A stretch of DNA of 17,727 nt from Prevotella sp. (lineage in GTDB: Bacteria > Bacteroidota > Bacteroidia > Bacteroidales > Bacteroidaceae): NCBI GenBank assembly GCA_021204605.1, contig JAJPZD010000162.1, forward strand, positions 1 through 17,727, in the 5' to 3' direction. The position numbers and the translations under genes were made by a program. This document shows positions 1-7,117 of the stretch, piece by piece. Every line of letters begins with the position of its first letter. Position 1 is the stretch's first letter. The notes under the pieces were generated by a model. That model was given only the letters and a program-made list of their open reading frames with translations. It was not told the DNA's origin and did no database searches.

Positions 1-2
1 GA

Positions 3-131
3 AGCGGTACGACAGCTATAGCCTCGGTTAGGACAAATAGAAGATATATTGGTATTGAATTATATAAGGAATATGCAGCTTTGGCAGAGAAAAAATTGAA
101 AGTCGAAAAATCCACATTACATTTTTTATAA
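3..131 (+). CDS. DNA methyltransferase (adenine-N6 or cytosine-N4), C-terminal end only
   Basis: An open frame enters from the left edge of the window and runs 42 codons to TAA at 129-131. It begins SGTTAIASVRTNRRYIGIEL and goes on with YKEYAALAEKKL. This matches the SAM-binding motif I (xGSGTT, then IGIEL and an aromatic/EY position) that sits near the C terminus of beta-class amino-methyltransferases, such as orphan or type II modification enzymes. Such enzymes methylate adenine N6 or cytosine N4 in a short target site using S-adenosylmethionine. The catalytic DPPY/SPPY motif and target recognition domain would lie upstream, outside the window, so specificity and intactness cannot be judged. 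No restriction endonuclease gene follows on this side. The family call is firm for so short a fragment; whether it belongs to a restriction system is unknown. Confidence 0.8.
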   Translation, partial: SGTTAIASVRTNRRYIGIELYKEYAALAEKKLKVEKSTLHFL

Positions 132-288
132 TGTTCGCTTCGCCCACAAACGAAAAAAGACAAAGTAAGATTGCTTGAGGACGGACATAATAAATTAAGC
201 CCCTACACGAGGGAAAATAAGAAAACAGTGACGAAAAGCGGTAGAATTGCCGGTTTTTGAAACGTTATCAAATTTTATTTTCTGTTGT

Positions 289-319
289 TTTGAGAAAAGC
301 AGAAAAATCATTACCTTTA
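289..319 (+). promoter_or_regulatory. Probable promoter for radC
   Basis: TTTG at 289-292 is followed by 19 bases and then TACCTTTA at 312-319. This fits the Bacteroidetes primary sigma consensus (TTTG, 19-21 bases, TAnnTTTG) except for the last base. It would give a leader of about 105 bases before the radC GTG. Between 132 and 432 I see no gene, only this site and AT-rich DNA. Confidence 0.4.
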
Positions 320-432
320 CGCCAAAATTAAATTTAAAGTTCGTATTGGCGCGAGATGGGCTCATTTTAAGCAACCCTCAAGCAAAAAATGCATGCTGAT
401 GAATAACGAATTTTTAACTCTTAATTCAAATC

Positions 433-1122
433 GTGGATAAGCTAAAGATAAAAGAGTGGGCAGAGGACGACCGCCCAAGGGAAAAATTAATGAGGAAGGG
501 TGCGGAGACGTTGTCAAATGCTGAACTGTTGGCAATACTCATCGGATCCGGCTCCCAAGACGAGAGTGCCGTTGACCTCATGAAACGTATTCTCAATGAC
601 TGCGGCAACAGCCTTAATGTGCTGGGGAAGAAGTCGATAAAGGATTTAACCGACCAATATAAGGGTATGGGACCGGCAAAAGCAATAACGGTGATAGCGG
701 CGTGCGAGTTGGGAAAGCGGAGACAAAGGGAAGATGTCCAGGAGCGCAAGAAACTTAATTCGGCAGAAGCCATATACCAGTATATGCGTACGCAAATGAT
801 GGATTTGGACCACGAGGAGGCATGGGCTATTCTGATGAACCAAAATTTCAGATATTTAGATTATGAGAAATTGTCAAGCGGAGGTCTGACGGAGACTTCC
901 GTGGATGTGCGTCAAGCTCTCAAGGCAGCACTGCTCAAAAATGCGACTATTTTAGCACTCTGTCATAATCATCCGAGCGGCAATCCTTTGCCCAGTAAGG
1001 ACGATGACCGTATTACAGAACGTATGAAAAAGGCATGTGAGACTATGAGAATACATTTTCTTGACCATATAATAATAACCGACGGTAGATATTACAGTTA
1101 CAGCGAAATGGGAAGGTTGTGA
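433..1122 (+). CDS. radC: RadC family JAB/MPN-domain protein
   Basis: The 229-residue product has the RadC layout: an N-terminal helix-hairpin-helix-like part (about residues 20-100, with ETLSNAELLAILIGSG) and a C-terminal JAMM metalloprotease-like domain (about 107-229). The zinc-site signature HxHx10D is present as H178, H180 and D191 within HNHPSGNPLPSKDD, and E128/E129 is the likely catalytic glutamate. The length is normal for the family. The molecular role of RadC is unsettled; the old link to DNA repair is disputed, and paralogues on mobile elements are linked to conjugation and defence islands. The start is GTG at 433, placed so that the conserved WAEDDRPREKL segment lies at residues 9-19; no ATG lies just upstream in frame. 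The gene stands alone, between a methyltransferase end and an LRR cluster, with a candidate promoter at 289-319. Confidence 0.93.
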   Translation: MDKLKIKEWAEDDRPREKLMRKGAETLSNAELLAILIGSGSQDESAVDLMKRILNDCGNSLNVLGKKSIKDLTDQYKGMGPAKAITVIAACELGKRRQREDVQERKKLNSAEAIYQYMRTQMMDLDHEEAWAILMNQNFRYLDYEKLSSGGLTETSVDVRQALKAALLKNATILALCHNHPSGNPLPSKDDDRITERMKKACETMRIHFLDHIIITDGRYYSYSEMGRL

Positions 1123-1165
1123 AAATCTCCGAAACATTGGTTACTTTATTGAGAGTCAAATCATA

Positions 1166-1196
1166 AAGATATAAAACTCGCAATTATGATATGAAA
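1166..1196. repeat. Left copy of a ~30-bp direct repeat flanking the first two LRR genes
   Basis: AAGATATAAAACTC (1166-1179) followed by a CA..TTA..ATATGAAAT tail recurs at 5362-5389, just before the NADAR-like gene. In the right copy the final ATG is that gene's start codon; here the same ATGAAA is followed at once by TAA. The two copies bracket the 490- and 829-residue LRR genes. Confidence 0.6.
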
Positions 1197-1240
1197 TAAA
1201 CAAGGAAATTACATAACCTTGCTTTTAATAATACTTAAAG

Positions 1241-1300
1241 AATACAGAAATGAAGCCGAAAAAATTATTTAACTTGTTTTCTTCTTCAAAAAAGGAAGAT
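1241..1300 (+). repeat. 60-bp start-region repeat, copy 1 (copy 2 at 2844-2903)
   Basis: The nine bases before the first LRR start codon and the first 17 codons match 2844-2903 without gaps: by eye 52 of 60 positions agree, with the last 25 (1276-1300 and 2879-2903) identical. The two LRR genes therefore share start region as well as coding sequence and look like duplicates. Confidence 0.85.
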
Positions 1301-2722
1301 CCGATATCCACAGAGGCGACAATAGAAGATATATCCGCAGGCTGGGTGGATAATTCTGGAGTTGTTTACAGCAAAGACGGTAAACGACTGCTGATATGCA
1401 ATAATAAAGGGACAGAAAAATATGCTGTCAGAAAGGGTGTTAAGGTGATATGTGATGAAGCCTTTTCAAATTGTTCTAAATTGACTTCAATAGAATTGCC
1501 AGATAGCTTGACAGTGATAGGTGACAGGGCATTCAAAGATACAAGTTTGACAACAATAGAATTGCCGGATAGCTTAATGGTGATAGGTAATGAGGCGTTT
1601 AGGTACTGTAGAAGTTTGACTGCAATAGATTTGCCAGAGAATTTGACTCTGATAGGAAGAAATGCTTTTAAGGATTGTATAATTATGTTACCTGTAGTAT
1701 TGCCTGCGAGTCTTAGGAAAATAGCGGGGTATCCATTTGATTATAATGTCCAAATAAGCAGTAAATCGCCTTTTATTAAAATTGAGAATGATTTGTTGAT
1801 ACAAGAAAACAAAGTGATTGAGTCCATAGGGCAATTTTCTGATCATATCACAGTACCAGACGGTGTGACAGCGATAGGAGATGGGGCATTCATGTTTGGA
1901 AACTTGACTTCAATAGATTTGCCTGATAGCTTGACAGTGATAGGCAATGAGGCGTTTAGGTTCGGAAGTTTGACTTCAATAGATTTGCCTGACAGTTTGA
2001 TTTCGATAGGTAAAAATGCGTTTAAGAATTGTCCAAATTTGACATCCGTTGAATTGCCTCTTAATCTTAGGGTGATAGATGGGAATCCATTTGATTACGA
2101 TATCCAAATAAGTAGTAAATCACCTTTTATTAAAGTTGAGAATGATTTGTTGATACAAGAAAACAAAGTGATTGAGTTCATTGGACGAGTTTCTGATAAT
2201 ATCATAATTCCAGACGGTGTGACAACTATAGGTGATGAGGTGTTTAGAGATTGTCATGGATTGTCTCTTCTTAAATTGCCCGACAGTTTGACGACAATTG
2301 ATTATGGAGCTTTTAAAGATTGTTCAAGTTTGACAGAAATTGAACTGCCTGATAAATTGATAATGATAGCTAAATATGCATTTTGTAATTGTACAAATTT
2401 GACAACGGTTAAATTTCCGGAGAGTTTGAGAGAGATAGGAGATGGGGCATTTAGAAATTGTTCAAGTTTAGCTTCTCTAAAATTACCTGACAGTTTGATC
2501 TCAATAGATTGGTGGGCGTTTTCTGATTGTGCAGGTCTGAACACAATAGAATTGCCAGAGGGATTGGAGTATATTTCCCATAATGCCTTCGATGGTTGCA
2601 ATAGTATGGAAAAAATCCAAATAAATTGTTCGCCTGATTCTGACGAGAAAACTGTATTAGAGAAATTCAAGAAAATGTTGCCCGAAGGATTGCGAGATAA
2701 AATTGTTGTGAACAAACAATAA
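1250..2722 (+). CDS. BspA-like leucine-rich repeat (LRR_5) protein, 490 aa
   Basis: The protein is almost entirely about 15 LRR_5/TpLRR units of roughly 23 residues, with the consensus LPDSLTSIGDxAFxNCxxLTSIE, as in BspA of Tannerella and many Prevotella and Bacteroides surface proteins. LRR_5 folds form curved solenoids used for protein binding; the target here is unknown. A capping module (residues 33-70, GVVYSKDGKRLL...VKVICDEAF) precedes the repeats and recurs in the neighbouring LRR genes. Two 64-residue blocks (151-214 and 269-332, each with QISSKSPFIK and ENDLLIQENKVIE) are near-identical, showing internal duplication. The N terminus MKPKKLFNLFSSSKKED is basic and polar, with no hydrophobic core or lipobox, so no signal peptide is visible, and no C-terminal sorting domain is seen. 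The protein may therefore be cytoplasmic, or exported by an unrecognised route. A weak promoter-like pair (TATG 1190-1193, TAACCTTG 1214-1221) lies upstream. Confidence 0.88.
   Translation: MKPKKLFNLFSSSKKEDPISTEATIEDISAGWVDNSGVVYSKDGKRLLICNNKGTEKYAVRKGVKVICDEAFSNCSKLTSIELPDSLTVIGDRAFKDTSLTTIELPDSLMVIGNEAFRYCRSLTAIDLPENLTLIGRNAFKDCIIMLPVVLPASLRKIAGYPFDYNVQISSKSPFIKIENDLLIQENKVIESIGQFSDHITVPDGVTAIGDGAFMFGNLTSIDLPDSLTVIGNEAFRFGSLTSIDLPDSLISIGKNAFKNCPNLTSVELPLNLRVIDGNPFDYDIQISSKSPFIKVENDLLIQENKVIEFIGRVSDNIIIPDGVTTIGDEVFRDCHGLSLLKLPDSLTTIDYGAFKDCSSLTEIELPDKLIMIAKYAFCNCTNLTTVKFPESLREIGDGAFRNCSSLASLKLPDSLISIDWWAFSDCAGLNTIELPEGLEYISHNAFDGCNSMEKIQINCSPDSDEKTVLEKFKKMLPEGLRDKIVVNKQ
1700..2245 (+). repeat. 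Internal duplication in the 490-aa LRR gene (two copies, 354-bp period)
   Basis: Copy 1 is 1700-1891 and copy 2 is 2054-2245. A 41-bp stretch is identical in both (1782-1822 and 2136-2176), and the offset of 354 bp is exactly 118 codons, so the frame is kept. The spacing equals about five LRR units. This indicates a duplication by unequal exchange that is recent enough for DNA identity to survive. Confidence 0.85.
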
Positions 2723-2852
2723 TGTTTATGAGTGAAAACATAGTTAACGACTAACTATCAACTTTCAATTTTCTATTTGTGAAATATTGATTGAAATGGC
2801 ATAGGAATTTTTATGAATTAGCATTTGAATAATAACACAAAATAATACAGAC

Positions 2853-5342
2853 ATGAAACTCAAAAAACTAATTGACTGGTTTTCTTCTTCAAAAAAGGAA
2901 GATAAACAGACATTATCGATAGAGGATAGTGAAGAGAAACAGACATTACCATCCAATATCACAAAAGAAAAAGCAATTTCTACTGATGTGATGGAAGAAG
3001 AACAAGTTCTTTCTACAGATGTTACAGATGAAGATATATCCGCAGGTTGGACGGATGAGTATGGTGTTGTTTACAGCAAAGACAGTAAGCGTCTGCTAAG
3101 GTGTAACAATAAAGAGATAGGAAAGTATGTTGTGAGAAAAGGCACAAAAATAATTTGTTACGCTGCTTTTTTCAATTGTTCAAAGATGACATCAATAGAA
3201 TTGCCAGATGGTTTGACAACAATAGGAAACGCAGCATTTAGGTGTTGTGAAAGTTTACCGTCAATAAAATTGCCTGCCAGTTTGACATCATTGGAGAATG
3301 AGGCATTTTTTTGTTGTACAAAATTGACAGCTATTGTTTTGCCAGAAAGCTTGACATCAATACCTGATTTTACATTTGCATGTACTGGTTTGACTACTAT
3401 TGAGTTGCCAAAAGGCGTGACATCAATAGGTGAAGGTGCGTTTTGGCTTTGTAGAGATTTGACTTCAGTAGATTTACCGGAGGGTTTGACTTCGATAGGT
3501 GAAATGGCCTTTAAAGATTGCCTGTTCTTGATATCTATCAACTTGCCGGAGAGTTTGTCAATAGGTAAAGATGCATTTAAGGGCTGTGTATTACTGAATT
3601 ATGAGGAGAAACCTTTGGATTATCAGGAGAAGCCACAGTCCTATAGAGCGACAGGAGATGAAGATGATAAGTCTGCAGATAAGGAGGATGAATATAGAGT
3701 CTTATATAGTGGAGATGGAAAAAGATTGCTAAAGTGTAATAATTATGGGTTGAAAGAGTATAATGTTAAAGAAGGTACAAAAGTAATTAAAGATAGTGCA
3801 TTTCGTGGTTGTAGGAGTCTTAGAAGCCTTAAATTCCCGGCAGGACTGACTTCGATTGGAGAATGGGCATTTAGAGATTGTAGTAATTTAACAAGCATTG
3901 AATTACCTGATGGACTGACTTCGATTGAACAACTTACATTTGACGGTTGCGTGAGTGTTAGAAGCGTTAAATTACCGGCTGGGCTGACTTCTATTGGAAG
4001 TTGGGCTTTTTCCGATTGTGAGGGTTTAACAAGTATAGAATTACCAGCAGGACTGACTTCGATTGGATATGAGGCGTTTCATAATTGCATGAATCTCTCA
4101 AGCATTATTTGTCACAATCCGAAACCTCCAACTTGTTACAGTGCAGACTCGTTCTATAGCGTGGACAGTAGCACTTGTGTACTTTATGTGCCAGAAAAAG
4201 CGATAGATGCCTATTCATCTGCTGATGTATGGAAAGACCTTTGTAGTGTTGTCAGACCTATTGACACTATCAGCGCCGACACACGGGATAATGGTCTAAC
4301 TCGCTTAAAAGCAGGACATCTCTCAACAGAAGATGGTATTGAAGATGAATTTGGAGTCGTATATAGTAGAGATGGGAAGCACTTGTTAACTTGCAAGAAT
4401 CATAGATTGCAAGAGTATAAAGTTAAAGAAGGCACAAAATTTATTTGCGAGCGTGCATTTGAGAACTGCGAGAATTTGATTGAAATTAATTTACCAGTGG
4501 GGCTGACTTCTATCGGACATTGGGCATTTAATGGCTGTATAAGTTTGAAAAACATTAATTTACCTGTAGGATTGACATCAATCGGGGAACGGGCGTTTGT
4601 GAAATGTACCAATTTAACGAGCATTGCATTTCCTGCAGGACTGACTTCGATTGAAGACTGGGCGTTTTACAAATGTAGGGGTCTTACAGACATTAAATTA
4701 CCTGCTGGATTGACTTCGATTGGTGATTGTGCATTTAAATTTTGTAATGGACTTACAAACATTGAGTTTCCCGCAGGACTGACTACTATTGGAAAATGGG
4801 CTTTTTTTGGATGTAATTTGACTAACATTGATATACCTGTCGGATTGACTTCGATTGGAGAACGTGCGTTTGCGGATTCTAAGTTTACTAACATTGAATT
4901 ACCTGATGGACTGACTACGATTGGACCTGGCGCATTTGCATTCTGTAGTCTTACAAGCATTAACTTTCCCGCAGGACTTACTTCAATTGGAGAACGGGCG
5001 TTTGATAGTTGTAGGGAACTTAAAAGCATTGAATTGCCTGCAGGGCTGACAGTCGGATGTGAAGCGTTTATATTCTGTAAGGGTCTTACGAGCATTAAAT
5101 TTCCTGCCGGACAAATATCGATTGAAGATGCTGCATTTGAATTCTGTGAGGGTCTTACGAGCATTATTATCTTGAATCCAGAACCTCCAACTTGTAATTC
5201 AAATGTGTTTTACTGTGTTGACAAAAACTCTTGTGCTCTTTACGTGCCTAAAAAATTGATAAGAGCCTATTCTTCTGCTGATGTATGGAAAGACTTTAAA
5301 AATATTATGCCGTTGACTGACGAGAATTGCTCCATAGACTAA
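2853..5342 (+). CDS. Large BspA-like leucine-rich repeat (LRR_5) protein, 829 aa, three repeat blocks
   Basis: About 23 LRR_5 units are arranged in three blocks of roughly 7, 5 and 11. Each block opens with the same capping module of about 38 residues (68-105, 278-315, 498-535: DEYGVVYSKDxKRLLxCxN, then Y.VKEGTK.I). Blocks 2 and 3 end in a closing module typical of BspA-like proteins (418-468 and 772-822: NPxPPTC, then LYVP, then AYSSADVWKD). Block 1 ends instead in a charged linker (about 250-278). The N terminus MKLKKLIDWFSSSKKEDKQT copies that of the upstream LRR gene and is followed by a low-complexity acidic stretch (residues 20-60). No signal peptide, lipobox, membrane segment or C-terminal sorting domain is visible. 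A protein-binding role is inferred from the fold; the ligand is unknown. The gene starts 130 bp after the previous LRR gene and ends 41 bp before the NADAR-like gene. Confidence 0.88.
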   Translation: MKLKKLIDWFSSSKKEDKQTLSIEDSEEKQTLPSNITKEKAISTDVMEEEQVLSTDVTDEDISAGWTDEYGVVYSKDSKRLLRCNNKEIGKYVVRKGTKIICYAAFFNCSKMTSIELPDGLTTIGNAAFRCCESLPSIKLPASLTSLENEAFFCCTKLTAIVLPESLTSIPDFTFACTGLTTIELPKGVTSIGEGAFWLCRDLTSVDLPEGLTSIGEMAFKDCLFLISINLPESLSIGKDAFKGCVLLNYEEKPLDYQEKPQSYRATGDEDDKSADKEDEYRVLYSGDGKRLLKCNNYGLKEYNVKEGTKVIKDSAFRGCRSLRSLKFPAGLTSIGEWAFRDCSNLTSIELPDGLTSIEQLTFDGCVSVRSVKLPAGLTSIGSWAFSDCEGLTSIELPAGLTSIGYEAFHNCMNLSSIICHNPKPPTCYSADSFYSVDSSTCVLYVPEKAIDAYSSADVWKDLCSVVRPIDTISADTRDNGLTRLKAGHLSTEDGIEDEFGVVYSRDGKHLLTCKNHRLQEYKVKEGTKFICERAFENCENLIEINLPVGLTSIGHWAFNGCISLKNINLPVGLTSIGERAFVKCTNLTSIAFPAGLTSIEDWAFYKCRGLTDIKLPAGLTSIGDCAFKFCNGLTNIEFPAGLTTIGKWAFFGCNLTNIDIPVGLTSIGERAFADSKFTNIELPDGLTTIGPGAFAFCSLTSINFPAGLTSIGERAFDSCRELKSIELPAGLTVGCEAFIFCKGLTSIKFPAGQISIEDAAFEFCEGLTSIIILNPEPPTCNSNVFYCVDKNSCALYVPKKLIRAYSSADVWKDFKNIMPLTDENCSID

Positions 5343-5361
5343 GTGCGTGAAGCCTTGTTTT

Positions 5362-5389
5362 AAGATATAAAACTCTCATTAATATGAAA
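5362..5389. repeat. Right copy of the ~30-bp direct repeat flanking the LRR pair
   Basis: It shares AAGATATAAAACTC and a following CA, TTA, ATATGAAAT pattern with 1166-1196, with a net three-base gap. It includes the start codon of the NADAR-like gene at 5384. Confidence 0.6.
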
Positions 5390-5875
5390 TGGGTGAGGAA
5401 AATATACGTGAGAATGATGGTAAGGTTGGGCAGGGCTGTAAATATTTGGTCAACGGGCGCTTATCCGGCAAATGTGCTGTCTAACCTGCACCCTAACGCT
5501 TTCGTATTTGAAGGAGTAGAATGTGGCTCTATGGAAGGATTTCTGCAATCGCTCAAGTATAAAGATAAGGATATGCAGAGGGGTGTTTGCGCATTGTCGG
5601 GCAAAAAGGCAAAGAGGAAAAGCAATGAAGAATGGAAAGCCACACAGACTATCTATTGGAATGGCATGGAGATAAAACGTTGCAGCAAGGAATTCAATGG
5701 TTTGCTGCAACGGGCTTACAAGGCACTCTACTGCCAAAACGAGAATTTCCGGAATGCGCTATTGGCAACAAAGGGGAAACGGCTGTATCACATAGAGGGC
5801 AACTCAAATCCGAAAGAAACTATTCTGACAGAAAAGGAATTTTGCGGCATCCTTGAAGGACTGCGTGCGGATTGA
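5384..5875 (+). CDS. NADAR-like (YbiA/DUF1768-type) protein
   Basis: The 163-residue product, after a basic start (residues 1-18), carries the NADAR core: NVLSNLHPNAFVFEGVECGSMEGFLQSLKYKD (split here as residues 30-48 and 49-61), then QTIYWNGMEIKR (88-99), an AYKAL..QN..F..ALLAT segment (111-129) and ETILTEKEFCGILEGLR (145-161). S49, E51 and Q55 occupy the place of the conserved SEHYxQ-type motif. The glycine-rich WGxGxxGxGxN motif of E. coli YbiA is absent; GNSNPKET stands there instead, as in a divergent phage/Bacteroidales branch I recognise from memory. NADAR proteins studied elsewhere cleave N-glycosidic bonds, including in riboflavin intermediates and ADP-ribosylated guanine, and some act as antitoxins to DarT-type toxins. 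No DarT-like partner lies nearby, so the substrate is open. It sits between two LRR genes on the same strand, 41 bp after the first. Confidence 0.7.
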   Translation: MKWVRKIYVRMMVRLGRAVNIWSTGAYPANVLSNLHPNAFVFEGVECGSMEGFLQSLKYKDKDMQRGVCALSGKKAKRKSNEEWKATQTIYWNGMEIKRCSKEFNGLLQRAYKALYCQNENFRNALLATKGKRLYHIEGNSNPKETILTEKEFCGILEGLRAD

Positions 5876-5978
5876 AATCCACTTTCGATAAAACCATATC
5901 ACGACGTATGCAAGTAAATCGTTTAATTGACAGAATTATAAAATATTACATAGAGAGTTTCATACTAAAATCATTGTA

Positions 5979-6770
5979 ATGGTTGATGAAGATAGAAAAG
6001 ACAATAAAAAAAATTATATGGGAGATACATTATCAACGAAAGCCACATTGGAGGAAATATCCTCATGTGCAGAGGATGAATATGGTGTTGTATACAGCCA
6101 AGACGGAAAGAGGTTGTTGAAATGTAAAAAAGACAATATACATGATTATACTGTTAAGTGTGACACCAAAGTGATATGCGACCAGGCATTTTGGAGCTCT
6201 CAATTAGACACAATAAATTTGCCAATTGGATTAACGACAATAGGAGAATATGCTTTCTCTAACTGTTGTGAATTGTACTCGGTCGATATGCCCGACAGTG
6301 TGACAGCCATTGGAGGTTGGGCATTTAGGGATTGTTTGGCATTGAAATCTATCAGGCTGCCTAAGGGCTTGAAAGAGATTGGTTTTAAGCTGTTTGTTGG
6401 TTGCGAGAATTTGATTTCCGTAGAAATTCCGGAGAACGTTATTTCCATTGACAGATATGCTTTTTCTTGTTGCAGGAGATTGAACTCGATAAAATTGCCG
6501 GACAGTGTGGCGGCAATTGGAGATGGGGCATTTGAATGTTGCGATAGTCTGAGTTCGATAGAATTGCCTTGTTCTTTGAAATCGATAGGTACTATGGCAT
6601 TTTGGGGCTGTTTCGCCTTGACAAAAATATATATAACTTATTCAAGAACCGATATGAAATCAGATATTGAGGAATGTAGAAGTCTTATCAGAAAACAATT
6701 GCCTCGTGAATTGATGTATAGAGTTTTTTTTGGACGTTTATTTGAATACAAGCAAAGAGAAATTCATTAA
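5979..6770 (+). CDS. Short BspA-like leucine-rich repeat (LRR_5) protein, 263 aa
   Basis: This is a smaller member of the LRR family next door. A capping module (about residues 32-70: DEYGVVYSQDGKRLLKC, then YTVKCDTKVICDQAF) is followed by about seven LRR_5 units up to residue 215, and a non-repeat, charged C terminus (about 216-263). The segment STKATLEEISS before the cap matches STEATIEDISA in the 490-residue LRR protein, so the N-terminal linkers are homologous, but the MKxKKL...FSSSKKED start is missing. ATG at 5979 is the only start before an in-frame upstream stop; Met14 is an alternative. There is no signal peptide or anchor. It lies 103 bp after the NADAR-like gene and is the last gene of the accessory block. 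Function beyond likely protein binding is unknown. Confidence 0.85.
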   Translation: MVDEDRKDNKKNYMGDTLSTKATLEEISSCAEDEYGVVYSQDGKRLLKCKKDNIHDYTVKCDTKVICDQAFWSSQLDTINLPIGLTTIGEYAFSNCCELYSVDMPDSVTAIGGWAFRDCLALKSIRLPKGLKEIGFKLFVGCENLISVEIPENVISIDRYAFSCCRRLNSIKLPDSVAAIGDGAFECCDSLSSIELPCSLKSIGTMAFWGCFALTKIYITYSRTDMKSDIEECRSLIRKQLPRELMYRVFFGRLFEYKQREIH

Positions 6771-7117
6771 AAATATTTCAGGTAATCATAAGAATCTTAT
6801 ACGAAATAAACATATTTATATTTTTGAATATTGTTGTCAGATGAATGAAGTCCTTTTTGTCAAAAAACTATGAGACATATTCATCCGATGTAGGTAAGAA
6901 TGCGCTACCGAAAAAAAATCAAGAAAATGTTTGCTTAAGATTTATACCATTAATGATACCAAATGCGTTGGAATATTTTACTGTGCCTTTCACTCCTGTC
7001 AAGCCACCTTTGGATAGCTCGACAGCCATGCAACATTCATCGGGGGCAGCAATGGGGGAGGAGATACGGATGGTCAAGTTGTTCAAATGAAGAATGAAAA
7101 ATTCGCTGTTGTTTGAG
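6771..7117. other. Gap with no supported gene between the LRR cluster and nadB
   Basis: Both strands hold one short open frame (81 codons on +, 6845-7090; 74 codons on -, 6919-7143, overlapping the nadB end). Neither resembles a family I know. The stretch 6990-7080 is less AT-rich than its surroundings and may be a remnant of an older gene. I see no hairpin terminator for nadB or for the LRR gene here. Confidence 0.4.

Noticed and set aside
2740..2758. ATAGTTA-ACGAC-TAACTAT inverted repeat after the first LRR gene as a terminator
   Set aside because: The stem is only 7 bp, almost all A/T, and no T-run follows, so a terminator call is not supported.
1450..5160. Regularly spaced near-identical DNA units of about 69 bp, looking at first like a CRISPR or satellite array
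   Set aside because: The period is a whole number of codons (about 23), both 'repeat' and 'spacer' parts encode the LRR_5 consensus in one continuous frame, and there are no cas genes. It is repeat-protein coding DNA.
6845..7090. 81-codon frame on the + strand after the last LRR gene
   Set aside because: No family resemblance, no promoter or clear ribosome site, and an equally long frame lies on the opposite strand; left as an unassigned gap.
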